A stretch of DNA of 64,000 nucleotides from Paenibacillus lupini (GCF_011761355.1 NZ_JAASRW010000003.1:62001-126000); one strand, 5' to 3'. Positions 7,141-16,197 are shown, counted from the stretch's first letter. Notes: generated by a model not told the origin, from the letters alone. Program-made: numbers and translations.

Positions 7141-8283
7141 GTGAAGGCGGGTGTGCTCTTGCAGCGAAGATCAGACAGGTTTAAGCGAAGTAGGAAAGAG
7201 CGTATTCCGAAGATCCTTTTTGTAGTCATGAATACCCTCTCTATCGTGTTCCTGCTATTCATTATGACAGCGAGCCAAGTAGGTACGACCTTCGGGAATT
7301 TCACAGCAACAGCTGAGGTAACAGGAGAGATTGGGATCTGCTCGGTGTTTCCGGATCAAGTGGAGCAGCTGTTAGGACAAGCTGAACAGCATGTCCATGA
7401 AGGTGATGCGGAATATGCAGAAATATCGGGTTATACAGGATCACTGGATGAAACTGCTGGGGATTTGGATCTGTCAATGGTATCCGATGAGCAGTTAGGG
7501 ACATTAGGTGATGGAATTAACTCGCAAATCAGCGGTATTGCAGGAAAGTTAAATCGTCTAGCCGAGCGTTCGAGCACGAACGTATCCGCATGGGAGGATG
7601 CACAAGGTGAGCTTCATTCCTCTTCGGTGGTCCTCACTGAACTTTCCGATTATATGTCGAGTGTCAGCTTGAGCTGTCTCACACCTAGAGATCCATCAGT
7701 ATTGTCCAGCTTCCTTGCCTCGATGAATGGAAGCAGCATGGCTTCAGAGGCATTGGAGTCACGAGCTTGGGAAGTCTACGAAGCGTTATCCGGCAGCCCG
7801 GTATATACCGTCTCAGCAGAACCCATTGCAGGATCACATGCAGTCCTGTCGCCAGTATCACCCATTAGTGAAGAAGCCGAAGCCGGCTATGAAGCTGCAC
7901 AAGCTTCTATTCATGATGCCAGCGCTTCTTATATACAGCAGCAAACAAGCTTACAGCAACAGCTTGCACAGGTAAATGCAGAAATAGCAGCAAGAGAGAA
8001 AGCAAAGGCGGAAGCCGAAGCTGAAGCAGCGGGTGAAGTAGATGTGCCGGAGAGCGAAGTTGTTCCGGGAGAAGAGCAGGCTGTAGATCAAGAGACAGGA
8101 CAAGCTGTAGAAAAAAGTCCAAATGGAACGGCTGATCCTCAGAGCCATCCAGAAATCTCTGAACCAGATCAACAGCAGGTACCTGATGATACTCCAAGTC
8201 TAGAGATTGCAGAAGAAAGTCCATCAAACTCCAATGAACCAGGTGGTGTATCGAATGAAACTAATGAAATCAATCATGAGTAA
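7141..8283 (+). CDS. TapA-like matrix accessory protein (by position and architecture)
   Basis: A 380-residue predicted exported protein. A basic N-terminus (RRSDRFKRSRKERIPK) precedes one hydrophobic signal/anchor segment (about residues 26-43). Then come GNFTATAEVTGEIGICSVF and a central helical part, and the last third is a very acidic, coiled-coil-like tail (AEIAAREKAKAEAEAEA, then many E, Q and P). It occupies the place of tapA, directly upstream of sipW and tasA. Like TapA it has a signal anchor plus an acidic tail, although direct similarity is not obvious and it is longer (TapA is about 253 residues). The GTG at 7141 has no ribosome-binding site and abuts a SinR box; TTG at 7159 behind AAGGCGGG is an alternative start. 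Confidence 0.6.
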   Translation: MKAGVLLQRRSDRFKRSRKERIPKILFVVMNTLSIVFLLFIMTASQVGTTFGNFTATAEVTGEIGICSVFPDQVEQLLGQAEQHVHEGDAEYAEISGYTGSLDETAGDLDLSMVSDEQLGTLGDGINSQISGIAGKLNRLAERSSTNVSAWEDAQGELHSSSVVLTELSDYMSSVSLSCLTPRDPSVLSSFLASMNGSSMASEALESRAWEVYEALSGSPVYTVSAEPIAGSHAVLSPVSPISEEAEAGYEAAQASIHDASASYIQQQTSLQQQLAQVNAEIAAREKAKAEAEAEAAGEVDVPESEVVPGEEQAVDQETGQAVEKSPNGTADPQSHPEISEPDQQQVPDDTPSLEIAEESPSNSNEPGGVSNETNEINHE

Positions 8284-8839
8284 GGCAGTAACGCTATTGC
8301 TGCTGGTCGTATTCCTTCTAGTTGCCTTCTCCGTGATTGTCTCCAAGGCATCAGGCGGAGAGCCTAAGCTGCTGGGTTACGAGATCAAGATTGTATTGTC
8401 TGGCTCCATGGAACCGGGCATCCATACAGGCTCCATCATTACGATCAAGCCGGGCGGGGATATGAACCGCTTTAATGTCGGCGATGTCGTTACTTATAAA
8501 GATAGTGAAAATCGCTTGATTACGCACAGAGTTGCAGCCGTTGATACGAAGGATGGACAAAAAGTGTATACGACCAAGGGTGACAATAACCCTACGGCCG
8601 ACACAGCACCAGTACCGGCCAATCGTATCGTTGGGCAGTATTCCGGATTGACCATTCCTTATGTGGGATATGGGATGAACTTTGCCAACTCTAAGATTGG
8701 AGGCCTCATGCTCCTACTTGTTCCTGGCCTTCTCTTAATTCTCTACTCCATCATTAACATCTTGAAGGCGTTCGCTGAACTGGAGAAAAAGAAGAATGAA
8801 CCAAGCACACCTAACCCGAATCCAGAAGCTTTATCGTAA
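8255..8839 (+). CDS. sipW: Signal peptidase I, SipW (ER) type
   Basis: A 194-residue membrane-bound signal peptidase with N-terminal (residues 10-30) and C-terminal (about 157-175) membrane segments. The Ser-His type active site is clear: S51 in LSGSMEPGI and H91 in LITHRV, 40 residues apart exactly as in B. subtilis SipW (S47, H87), with D110 and D116 in TTKGDNNPTAD. ER-type peptidases have His where the bacterial P-type has Lys. The start at 8255 is chosen for the AGGTGGTG site six bases upstream and overlaps the tapA-like gene by 29 bp, implying translational coupling. It should process the tasA-like product and perhaps the tapA-like protein. Confidence 0.92.
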   Translation: MKLMKSIMSKAVTLLLLVVFLLVAFSVIVSKASGGEPKLLGYEIKIVLSGSMEPGIHTGSIITIKPGGDMNRFNVGDVVTYKDSENRLITHRVAAVDTKDGQKVYTTKGDNNPTADTAPVPANRIVGQYSGLTIPYVGYGMNFANSKIGGLMLLLVPGLLLILYSIINILKAFAELEKKKNEPSTPNPNPEALS

Positions 8840-8850
8840 ACTGATTGTCC

Positions 8851-8872
8851 TTCTTGTGCCAGCGCACAAGGA
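8851..8872 (+). other. Hairpin between sipW and tasA
   Basis: A nine-pair stem (TTCTTGTGC with GCACAAGGA, one G-T pair) and a 4-nt loop, not followed by T residues. It could protect or process the mRNA so that tasA is made in excess over sipW; no terminator function is expected. Confidence 0.35.
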
Positions 8873-8927
8873 TAACAATATAAAAAACAAACCTCAAAAT
8901 GAGGAAACCTTGGGAGGAAACAAAAAA

Positions 8928-9542
8928 ATGGGAATCAAAGCTAAATTGGGTCTGAGTATGGCAACAGCAGCACTGGGTATTTCGTTGGTAGGCGGCGGTA
9001 CGTTTGCATATTTCTCGGCTACTGAGAATACAACAGGTACATTCGCCGCAGGGTATATCGACTTGACTGCCAATCCAACGACGGTAATTAATGTAACTGA
9101 CATTAAGCCAGGTGATTCTTGGACGAAATCATTCACCCTTAAAAATACCGGAACAGTTGATATCGCAAAAGTTCTTTTGCGCACAACTTATGAAGTTGGA
9201 GATTATGGCAGCAATAATACATTAGATCTTGGCAATTACATCAAAGTTGATTTCTTACGTAATACCACAAACGACTTGCCTGGAGAATATATCATTGAAT
9301 CAATGACACTTAATCAATTGCAAGCTCTGACTAACTCACAAGATCCGGATGTTGTAAAAGATAAGCTTGGCTGGCTTACGGATTGGATTGACAATAGTGG
9401 ATTGGATAAAATCAATAATGGCGAATCCAATGACTTCTCAGTACGATTCACATTCGTAAATGAGAACGGTGAGCAAAACCAATTCCAAAGAGATAGCCTT
9501 ACTTTGCACTGGGACTTTGAGGCTCAAACAAAAAACCCATAA
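8928..9542 (+). CDS. tasA: TasA/CalY-type biofilm fibre protein, SipW-dependent
   Basis: A 204-residue secreted protein starting MGIKAKLGLSMATAALGISL, followed by VGGGTFAYFSATENT. This is the SipW-dependent signal peptide pattern of TasA and CalY. The next segment (GTFAAGYIDLTANPTTVINV, DIKPGDSW, FTLKNTGTVDIAKVLL) matches the TasA beta-sandwich: D/N-rich, cysteine-free, with the typical KPGD...KNTG spacing. The ATG at 8928 follows GGGAGG. TasA polymers form extracellular matrix fibres after SipW cleavage. It is the last gene of the operon and is followed by a perfect terminator. At 204 residues it is shorter than B. subtilis TasA (261), nearer CalY size. Confidence 0.9.
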   Translation: MGIKAKLGLSMATAALGISLVGGGTFAYFSATENTTGTFAAGYIDLTANPTTVINVTDIKPGDSWTKSFTLKNTGTVDIAKVLLRTTYEVGDYGSNNTLDLGNYIKVDFLRNTTNDLPGEYIIESMTLNQLQALTNSQDPDVVKDKLGWLTDWIDNSGLDKINNGESNDFSVRFTFVNENGEQNQFQRDSLTLHWDFEAQTKNP

Positions 9543-9546
9543 TATT

Positions 9547-9588
9547 AAAAATTGGCGTCAATGACTATAGTCATTGACGCCAATTTTT
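9547..9588 (+). terminator. Terminator of the matrix operon
   Basis: A 42-bp perfect palindrome centred on ACTATAGT ends in TTTTT. It is a very stable hairpin directly after the tasA-like stop codon. Confidence 0.85.
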
Positions 9589-9610
9589 ATAGCTATAACT
9601 TACTTTCCAG

Positions 9611-9850
9611 CTATGTCCAAGCCCAAAAGAATCCGTCTCGATCCCAAGCGATACGGCCGCCATGCTGCTTGCGGAAGGCCTTCTTTACTTCTTTTTCGAG
9701 AGAGACGTTACCCTTTTCATTTACAAATACATATTGTTCTCCGAAGTGTTGTTTGACGTGCTCGATGGCTTCCTCTTGGCGAAGCATCCCCCGGAATTTA
9801 ATCTCGTTAATCATCCATTCGGCAATTTGATTCTCTGTTGTTGTATCCAC
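9611..9850 (-). CDS. DUF6953-like small protein
   Basis: A 79-residue acidic protein, MDTTTENQIAEWMINEIKF..., ending in RIAWDRDGFFWAWT. The IAEWMINE...LRQEEAIEHVKQHFGE pattern and the WDR...W ending resemble the DUF6953 family of small cytosolic proteins; function is unknown. GTG at 9850 is preferred because GGAGGT lies ten bases upstream. An ATG six codons earlier also opens the frame but would put that site inside the gene. Convergent with the matrix operon. Confidence 0.65.
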   Translation of the reverse strand: MDTTTENQIAEWMINEIKFRGMLRQEEAIEHVKQHFGEQYVFVNEKGNVSLEKEVKKAFRKQHGGRIAWDRDGFFWAWT

Positions 9851-9868
9851 GTTTCGTGTGACCTCCAT

Positions 9869-10140
9869 TTAGCTGCTAACTAGTTCCCGTTATTATACCA
9901 TCATTGAGCGTTTTCTTTGCTATTTCGAGCTGACCTGTCTAAATCGTCTCTTTATCTGGAATAGTGAGGTTTTACACCTTATTCAAACGTCGCCCCTCAC
10001 TAACAGTGAGTCTAGCCTCACTGTTGCCTCAAAAGTTACTCGAACACCATCGTTTACGGCGAAAAGCCTCACTAATTAGTATGGCTCCTTCACTCGGGAG
10101 GCGGAGGAAGCTGCGAGAGCTGGAGGGCAGGTTGGTGAAA
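9869..10140. other. Gene-free stretch with repeated GTGAGG octamers
   Basis: No convincing gene. Five copies of TAGTGAGG or CAGTGAGG in both orientations occur at 9962-9969, 9995-10002 (inverted), 10004-10010, 10016-10023 (inverted) and 10067-10074 (inverted). They could form stem-loops or be a decayed dispersed repeat. Confidence 0.4.
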
Positions 10141-10184
10141 CTAAAAAATAAAAGAGCAGCTTTCTCGAAGGAGAAAGCTGCTCT
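10141..10184 (-). terminator. Terminator of the 10197-10631 gene
   Basis: A perfect 14-bp stem (10153-10166 and 10171-10184) with loop GAAG. On the reverse strand it is followed by TTTATTTTTTAG. Confidence 0.8.
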
Positions 10185-10196
10185 CATCAACCCTAT

Positions 10197-10631
10197 TTAC
10201 CGCTGTATAGGTTCGATCCGGTACGAACCAGCCTTGCCGTTAATCGGCTCGATCGACCAGCCGAACGACAGCGCCATTTTAACGCGTTCCAGTTGTTCTG
10301 GTGTTAGCTGTGCCGTTACGGCTTCTTGTCCGGCTTCGAGCTCAAGCTGAGGCTCTTCGCCAAAGGCAACCCAGATCCAGCTGCGAATACCGCGCACGGT
10401 ATTGTACTTAATCTGGTAGCCGTTACGTACCGCAGATTCGAACGTCTCCCGATCTTTCTGAGCAAAAGCAGCCAGATCGCTGTAGTTAAATTGGAAGATA
10501 CTATCGTCCGTTGGGAGGTCAATTCCACCTGTTACTTTTGCAATAATCTCGTCGTTGGACCAGCCATGTCCCTTACGGAGCGACTCCACGAGTAATGCAT
10601 CCCATTGCGACAGCTTCACGATATTCGTCAT
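10197..10631 (-). CDS. Conserved hypothetical cytosolic protein
   Basis: A 144-residue soluble protein, not recognised. A helical N-terminal half (LSQWDALLVESLRKGHGWSN) precedes an aromatic-rich centre (NGYQIKYNTVRGIRSWIWVAFG). The C-terminal part (LTPEQLERVKMALSFGWSIE) ends in SYRIEPIQR. GGGAGG nine bases upstream supports the start. It stands downstream of the first oligopeptide operon with a gap of 34 bases, so it could be read through from it or expressed alone; a terminator follows. No signal peptide or catalytic motif is visible. Confidence 0.7.
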   Translation of the reverse strand: MTNIVKLSQWDALLVESLRKGHGWSNDEIIAKVTGGIDLPTDDSIFQFNYSDLAAFAQKDRETFESAVRNGYQIKYNTVRGIRSWIWVAFGEEPQLELEAGQEAVTAQLTPEQLERVKMALSFGWSIEPINGKAGSYRIEPIQR

Positions 10632-10665
10632 TAGGTTTCAGCCTCCCTTAGCTAGCTCGTATGCC

Positions 10666-11571
10666 TTACGGCAGTGCTACAAAATGCCCCGGACTTACTT
10701 CTCTCAGCACCGCAGCTTCTTCGGCTGCAGCATCCGGTGTATAAATAACCCGTTCGACCACTGCACGTGGATCCGGTACCGGAATCGCGGACAGCAGCGC
10801 TTTTGTATACGGATGAAGGGGATTCTCGTACAGCTCATCACTGTCCGCTACTTCCACAAGACGGCCGTGATACATCACGCCGATCCGATCCGAGATATGC
10901 CGAACCATGGACAGGTCATGTGCGATAAACAAATACGTCAGGCCAAATTCAGCCTGTAAATCTTCAAGCATGTTAACAACCTGTGCCTGTACGGATACGT
11001 CCAGCGCTGAGATTGGTTCATCACAGACAACAAAGTCGGGACGTACGGATAAAGCGCGGGCAATCGAGATCCGCTGGCGTTGACCACCGCTGAACTCATG
11101 AGGGAAACGGGTCAGATGCTCACGCTTCAGACCAACCTTTTCGAGTAATGCGCCAACGGCTTCTTTCCGCTCATCCATATTTTTATATAGACCGTGAATA
11201 TTCATCGGCTCGCCGATCAGGTCCAGCACGCTCATGCCGGGGTTCAGCGAGGAATAGGGATCTTGGAAAATCGACTGGATACGCCGGCGGAACGGCTTTA
11301 GCTGTTTCTCACCAAGCTTAGCTAGATCATGTCCGTCGAACTTAACTGTTCCATCCGTGTAATCGTACAGACGCAGAATGCATCGGCCAACCGTTGATTT
11401 ACCGCTGCCCGACTCGCCAACAAGACCAAATGTCTCGCCCTGGCGGATCTGGAAGCTGACACCGTCAACAGCCTTCAATACTTCCGAAGTACGGCCCCAA
11501 GCATCACGGCTCTTTACAAAATGTTTCTTAAGCTGCTGGACATCCACCAGCACTTTTTTATCCTCTGACAT
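10666..11571 (-). CDS. Oligopeptide ABC transporter ATPase, OppF/AppF type (operon 1)
   Basis: A 301-residue cytosolic ATPase with Walker [11 protein letters not shown]-loop region [10 protein letters not shown], signature SGGQRQR, Walker B FVVCDEP, and the D-loop and H-loop (SALDVS, AHDLSMV). It is the last gene of the first peptide operon. The ATG at 11571 is chosen for AGGGAG eight bases upstream and overlaps the previous gene by 14 bp. Its C-terminus lacks the four-cysteine oligopeptide-transporter segment seen in the other three ATPases of this window, ending instead after [11 protein letters not shown]. The subunit is therefore a little short for the family (about 320). Confidence 0.92.
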   Translation of the reverse strand: MSEDKKVLVDVQQLKKHFVKSRDAWGRTSEVLKAVDGVSFQIRQGETFGLVGESGSGKSTVGRCILRLYDYTDGTVKFDGHDLAKLGEKQLKPFRRRIQSIFQDPYSSLNPGMSVLDLIGEPMNIHGLYKNMDERKEAVGALLEKVGLKREHLTRFPHEFSGGQRQRISIARALSVRPDFVVCDEPISALDVSVQAQVVNMLEDLQAEFGLTYLFIAHDLSMVRHISDRIGVMYHGRLVEVADSDELYENPLHPYTKALLSAIPVPDPRAVVERVIYTPDAAAEEAAVLREVSPGHFVALP

Positions 11572-12589
11572 GTGCAGCGCTCCCTTCAAGCTCCGGATGG
11601 CGCGCGATTTCGGCTTGAACTTCAGCGTCGTTCAACCAGCAGAGGGCACGATGGCCTTCGCTGATTTCAAAATGCGGAGGAAGCTCCGCACATTTTGGCA
11701 TCGCATGCGGACAACGCTCCATGAATGGGCAGCCCGAAGGTGGGTTAAGCAGATCCGGCGGAGTGCCTTCAATTGGTACAAGCCGCTCACGTGAACCGCC
11801 TTGGCGCTGCGGAACCGAACGAAGCAGGCCTTGGGTGTATGGATGCTTGGAACGATAGAAGATGTCTTCCACCGTACCTTCTTCCATGACCATGCCGCCG
11901 TACATGACGATGACGCGGCTGCATACTTGCGCGACAACACCAAGATCATGGGTGATCAGCGCAATGGATGCGCTGGTTTTATCTTTTAATTCCTTCAGCA
12001 GATCGAGGATCTGCGCTTGAATCGTTACATCTAGAGCGGTTGTTGGCTCATCGGCGATAAGCAGCTCCGGCTGGCAGGACAAGGCCATTGCGATCATGAC
12101 GCGCTGACGCATACCGCCGCTGAATTCATGCGGATACTGCTGGACGCGCCGTTCAGGCTCGGTAATACCAACCTGCCGAAGCATCTCGACCGCTTCTTTT
12201 AAAGCGGCTTCCTTGCTAAGACCACGATGCCGTCGAATGACTTCGATCATCTGATGACCGATCTTTTTGACTGGATTAAGCGAGGTCATCGGATCCTGGA
12301 ACACCATTGCGATCCGGTTGCCGCGGATCTGACGCCATTTGCGCTCGGATAAACCGCTCAGGTTCTCTCCGGCAAATGTAATATCTCCGCTGACAATTTG
12401 GCCTGGAGGCGGGATCATCGCCATGATAGCTTTGGCGGTAACGCTTTTGCCGCTGCCGGATTCACCAACGATGCCGATCGTTTCGCCTTGATCAATATGA
12501 AGGCTGACGCCGCGAACCGCTTTGTTTTCTCCGCTGCGGGTATGGAATGATACTTGTAGGTTATTGACGGTTAGCAGCCTGTCTGCCAT
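11558..12589 (-). CDS. Oligopeptide ABC transporter ATPase, OppD/AppD type (operon 1)
   Basis: A 343-residue ATPase with Walker [11 protein letters not shown], the family segment [16 protein letters not shown], signature SGGMRQR, Walker [13 protein letters not shown] and H-loop ITHDLG. The C-terminal oligo_HPY segment contains the cysteine cluster [16 protein letters not shown] plus a later C in ALCW. In related DppD/OppD subunits this can bind an iron-sulfur cluster. It pairs with the OppF-type subunit encoded next and energises the OppBC permeases upstream in the operon. Confidence 0.94.
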   Translation of the reverse strand: MADRLLTVNNLQVSFHTRSGENKAVRGVSLHIDQGETIGIVGESGSGKSVTAKAIMAMIPPPGQIVSGDITFAGENLSGLSERKWRQIRGNRIAMVFQDPMTSLNPVKKIGHQMIEVIRRHRGLSKEAALKEAVEMLRQVGITEPERRVQQYPHEFSGGMRQRVMIAMALSCQPELLIADEPTTALDVTIQAQILDLLKELKDKTSASIALITHDLGVVAQVCSRVIVMYGGMVMEEGTVEDIFYRSKHPYTQGLLRSVPQRQGGSRERLVPIEGTPPDLLNPPSGCPFMERCPHAMPKCAELPPHFEISEGHRALCWLNDAEVQAEIARHPELEGSAAHVRG

Positions 12590-12631
12590 CTAACGTTCAC
12601 TCCTCTCGGACGCGCACGGGGCAAGAAATGA

Positions 12632-13477
12632 TTAACGTTTGCCCAGCTTTGGCTCGAAGCCAACGCGCAGTATATCACCTAGAATATTAAAGCTGAGCAC
12701 CGTCAACAGAATGAATAAACCTGGGAACAACGCAAGGTAAGGCGCTTGTGCAATATAGCCCTGCGCATTGTTCAGCATACTTCCCCAAGTTGCATTAGGA
12801 GCTTGTACCCCAAATCCGAGGAAGCTTAGAGATGATTCCATCATAATCGCGGATGCCACGTTGTTCGTAGCGCCAACGATAATGACCGGAACAAGGCTAG
12901 GGAAGATATGACGGAAAATAATACCCCAGTGATTCTGGCCGGAGGCTTTGGCATACAGCACGTACTCGCGCTCCAGAATCGTCATCGTTTCCGCTCGTAT
13001 GATACGGGCCATGTTCATCCACATCAGGAGTCCGATAATGAGGACGATACTGGTCAGGTTCGGCTTCAGGAACACGCTGAGCAGGAGCATAACCAGGAAC
13101 GATGGGATGGACAAAATGACTTCCAAAAAACGCATCAGCAGATTGTCGATCCAACCGCCGAAGTAGCCGCTGACAACGCCAACGATCACGCCGATTGAAG
13201 TCGCCAGAATCATAGCCGAGAAACCAACCATGAGGGATACTCGTCCGCCGTACAACGCACGGGCGAAGTAGTCACGGCCATAGTCATCTGTGCCGAACCA
13301 ATGCTCGGCGCTTGGCGACTTCAGTCGCTGCAAGGCGTCCAGAGCATTCGGATCATGAGAGGAGAGGAAAGCAAAGACCGCTCCTAGTATAAAAATAACG
13401 AGAATCGCGATAGACACGATCCCCATTTTGCTGCGTACGAGCTCGAGGCCCGCATTTCGCCATTTGGTCCGATTCAT
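12632..13477 (-). CDS. Oligopeptide ABC transporter permease, OppC/AppC type (operon 1)
   Basis: A 281-residue inner-membrane permease with a cytosolic N-terminus and about six membrane segments. The LAALQ-type start of the BPD domain reads HWFGTDDYGRDYFARALYGG, typical of OppC/DppC. The ATPase-contact loop is REYVLYAKASGQNHWGIIFR. ATG at 13477 follows GAGGTGAG and lies four bases after the OppB-type gene's stop; the frame is open farther upstream inside that gene. It forms the membrane channel with the OppB-type subunit. Confidence 0.93.
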   Translation of the reverse strand: MNRTKWRNAGLELVRSKMGIVSIAILVIFILGAVFAFLSSHDPNALDALQRLKSPSAEHWFGTDDYGRDYFARALYGGRVSLMVGFSAMILATSIGVIVGVVSGYFGGWIDNLLMRFLEVILSIPSFLVMLLLSVFLKPNLTSIVLIIGLLMWMNMARIIRAETMTILEREYVLYAKASGQNHWGIIFRHIFPSLVPVIIVGATNNVASAIMMESSLSFLGFGVQAPNATWGSMLNNAQGYIAQAPYLALFPGLFILLTVLSFNILGDILRVGFEPKLGKR

Positions 13478-13481
13478 GAGC

Positions 13482-14432
13482 TCACCTCGTTGATTTGATT
13501 CTCGGATCGGCGAATCCGTATAAAATATCCGCAAGCAAGTTGCCGATGATCAGGAACAAGGCGGAGAAGAGTGTAATACCCATAATAACGGGATAATCCA
13601 TCCCTTTTACAGCTGTCATGCCAAGCGAGCCAATGCCCGGCCAGGAAAAGACCGTTTCCGTCACAATCGCGCCGGTAACAAGGTCCGCCATCGACATCCC
13701 AAGCAGTGTAATAACCGGCAGCAGGACATGCTTCATCACATGCCGGAACAACACTTGCCGGCGAGTTGCGCCAAAGGCGTATTGAATCTGAACGTAGTCT
13801 TCCTTCAACTGGCCAATCGTGCTGGAACGGATGTACCGTACATAGACCGACAAGAAGCCAAAGGCGAGAACTGTACAAGGCAGAATGCCATGCTTAATGA
13901 CATCCCAAGCAGAGTGGACACCAATCGTCCGCATACCCATAATCGGGAGCCAGTGCAGTTCAATTGCGAATAAATAGATAAGTAAAATAGCGAGATAGAA
14001 CAGCGGTACCGAAATGCCGACGTAAGAGATCATGTTAATCAGCTTATCCTGCCAGCGGTCACGGTTCGCACCGGCTGTGAGGCCAAGCGGAATAGCTAAC
14101 AGAACAGCAAGGACAAGGGCGCAGCCCATCAGTCCTGCCGTTGCCGGCAAACGGTCTAGAATTTGGTCCATAACAGGCTGATGATTCACAAGCGAATAAC
14201 CAAGGTTGCCTTGGAACAGCTCTTTGATCCATAACAAATATTGCATATAAGCAGGCTTATCGAGCCCTAAGTTATGACGAATACGTTCAATGTCTTCGGG
14301 ATGCATATTAGGCGTCACGAAGGAAAGAACAGGATCCCCGGGAGCCAGCTTAATTAAGGCAAAGCAGGCGATCGAGACGAAGAGCAGCAATGGAATCGTC
14401 TGCAGTAAGCGTCTAGCGATGAGTTGTCTCAT
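13482..14432 (-). CDS. Oligopeptide ABC transporter permease, OppB/AppB type (operon 1)
   Basis: A 316-residue permease beginning MRQLIARRLLQTIPLLLFVS, the standard OppB N-terminal membrane segment, then LAPGDPV and IRHNLGLDKP. The ATPase-contact loop is KEDYVQIQYAFGATRRQVLF, and the C-terminal LADILYGFADPRIK is diagnostic for the family. GGAGA precedes the ATG. A terminator-like hairpin at 14457-14494 separates it from the binding-protein gene upstream, so it is probably expressed at a lower level. Confidence 0.94.
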   Translation of the reverse strand: MRQLIARRLLQTIPLLLFVSIACFALIKLAPGDPVLSFVTPNMHPEDIERIRHNLGLDKPAYMQYLLWIKELFQGNLGYSLVNHQPVMDQILDRLPATAGLMGCALVLAVLLAIPLGLTAGANRDRWQDKLINMISYVGISVPLFYLAILLIYLFAIELHWLPIMGMRTIGVHSAWDVIKHGILPCTVLAFGFLSVYVRYIRSSTIGQLKEDYVQIQYAFGATRRQVLFRHVMKHVLLPVITLLGMSMADLVTGAIVTETVFSWPGIGSLGMTAVKGMDYPVIMGITLFSALFLIIGNLLADILYGFADPRIKSTR

Positions 14433-14456
14433 ACGATTGTCTCCTATGCTGTTTAC

Positions 14457-14494
14457 GGCAAAAAATAACTGAGAAAACTCAGCTATTTTTTGCC
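14457..14494 (-). terminator. Attenuating terminator between binding-protein and permease genes
   Basis: Arms GGCAAAAAATAACTGAG and CTCAGCTATTTTTTGCC with an AAAA loop. On the reverse strand a T6 run lies in the arm. It probably lets the binding protein be made in excess over the membrane parts. Confidence 0.65.
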
Positions 14495-14540
14495 TGTATC
14501 AATATTCACTTTAATTTTAAAGCAGAGAGCAGAGGTTTTC

Positions 14541-16154
14541 TTATTTCATGTACAGCTTGGACGGATCTTCGAAAATAACGACTGGTTTCAGAACCGCTTG
14601 ATCGAGGCCGCCGTAACGTTTGTCGATAGCTACGATTGTTTTTGTGTAGCCTACAGGGTATACAACAGCATCATCAGCGATGATTTGCTGCAGCTTTTGG
14701 TAAGCCTCGCCGCGTTTAGTTGCATCTGCTTCACCAGCACCTTGGTTGAACAGTGTATCTACTTCTGGGTTCGAGTAACGAGCGTAGTTGGAATTGGAAC
14801 CGCTTGTGAACAGAATGCGGTAAGCATCCGGGTCGTAACCCATGATGTAGCCTGCATAGGTCAGTTCATAATCTTTGGATTTCAGGTCCGTAAATTTCTG
14901 ACCGTAAGCCGAAGCGTCCATGCTTTGCAGTTCAACCGTGATACCAACAGCTTTCAGCTTTTGCTGAATGTACAGGGCAGCTGCTTCTTGTGCTTTGTTG
15001 CCGCTGGATACGATGAAACGAAGCTTCAGGTTGCTTTCGCCAGCGGAAGCCAGCAGTTCTTTTGCTTTATCTACATCATTATCGTAAGAAGTAACGTCGT
15101 TCGTGTGGAACAGGCCGTCCGGTGTTACGAACGATTTGGCTTGGTCGGCATAGTCGCTCGAGCCATATACCGTTTGGATCAGCTCTTCACGATTCAGGGC
15201 GTAAGAGATCGCTTGACGAACTTCTTTTTTCTTCATAGCGCCAGTGTCGCTGTCTTCATTAAAGAGCAGGTAAGCAAGGCGGCCTTCGCTGTAAGCTTGA
15301 ATATCGAAGTTGCCAGTGCTTTCGATTGTCGATACGTCTTGCGGATCAAGGTATTTCACATTGATTTCGCCATTTTGAAGAGCCAGGTTCGCTGCGTTCG
15401 CATCTTTTGCTACACGGTAAGTGATCGAATCCAGATGCGGTTTGCCTGCGAAGTAGTTATCGAAACGCTCAAGCGTTACATACTCGCCTGTTTTGTATTC
15501 TTTGAATTTGAAGGCACCAGAACCTACTGGTGTGTTGTTCTTTGTGCTTTTCTCAATATTCGCTTCGCCTTCGAAAATATGCTTAGGAATCGGAGTCAAT
15601 TGCACAAGTGTTGCTTCGAATGCCGGGTTAACTTGCGGCAGTTGAAATTCAACTGTTGTATCGTCAACTTTCACTGCTTTGACCGGCTTACCGCCGATGA
15701 TCAGGTTCTCACGGAAGAAGCTGTTTTGCTTCTCGTCAAGAATCGAATCGAAAGTGAAGACAACGTCGTCTGCTGTGAGCGGCTGGCCATCATGCCAAGT
15801 AAGACCACTTTTCAGCTTCAAAGTATAAGTCAGGTTGTCAGCCGAAGGCTCAAGGCTGTCAGCCAGGTAGAATGTTTTCTCACCGTTGTTCACTTGGAAC
15901 AGTGGAGCGTAAAGGGCTTGGTCAATTGTCAGGCTGACACGGTCGCCTGCATAGATTGGGTTAAGAATGACAGGGTCGGCTTGTACACCAAGGATCAAGC
16001 TGCCACCGTCTTTTGGTTGATCGGCTGCTGCCGTATTCGAAGGCGATGCTTCGGAGTTGTTGCCTGCATTATTGCCATTGTTGTTACCACTGCAAGCACT
16101 GATTACTACTGCTAGAATAATGAGGGTAAGTAAAGCGGGAATGCTTTTGCGCAT
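14541..16154 (-). CDS. Peptide ABC transporter substrate-binding lipoprotein (operon 1)
   Basis: A 537-residue SBP_bac_5 protein. The lipoprotein signal peptide MRKSIPALLTLIILAVVISA ends at C21 of ISAC. A polar linker (GNNNGNNAGNN) precedes the two-lobed binding domain. The family signature TYTLKLKSGLTWHDGQPLTA is followed by DDVVFTFDSI. Anchored to the outer face of the membrane, it delivers peptides to the permeases downstream. Ligand specificity cannot be read from the sequence. A long open frame on the opposite strand is a codon-bias shadow. Confidence 0.95.
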   Translation of the reverse strand: MRKSIPALLTLIILAVVISACSGNNNGNNAGNNSEASPSNTAAADQPKDGGSLILGVQADPVILNPIYAGDRVSLTIDQALYAPLFQVNNGEKTFYLADSLEPSADNLTYTLKLKSGLTWHDGQPLTADDVVFTFDSILDEKQNSFFRENLIIGGKPVKAVKVDDTTVEFQLPQVNPAFEATLVQLTPIPKHIFEGEANIEKSTKNNTPVGSGAFKFKEYKTGEYVTLERFDNYFAGKPHLDSITYRVAKDANAANLALQNGEINVKYLDPQDVSTIESTGNFDIQAYSEGRLAYLLFNEDSDTGAMKKKEVRQAISYALNREELIQTVYGSSDYADQAKSFVTPDGLFHTNDVTSYDNDVDKAKELLASAGESNLKLRFIVSSGNKAQEAAALYIQQKLKAVGITVELQSMDASAYGQKFTDLKSKDYELTYAGYIMGYDPDAYRILFTSGSNSNYARYSNPEVDTLFNQGAGEADATKRGEAYQKLQQIIADDAVVYPVGYTKTIVAIDKRYGGLDQAVLKPVVIFEDPSKLYMK

Positions 16155-16197
16155 GATTCCATCCTCCAGTTTTGTCTGAGCTGTTCTGATGAAATTT

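Noticed and set aside
14490..16115. 541-codon open frame opposite the operon 1 binding-protein gene
   Set aside because: The reverse-strand lipoprotein gene has a clear signal peptide, family motifs and ribosome-binding site. The opposite frame has no recognisable domain and is a codon-bias shadow.
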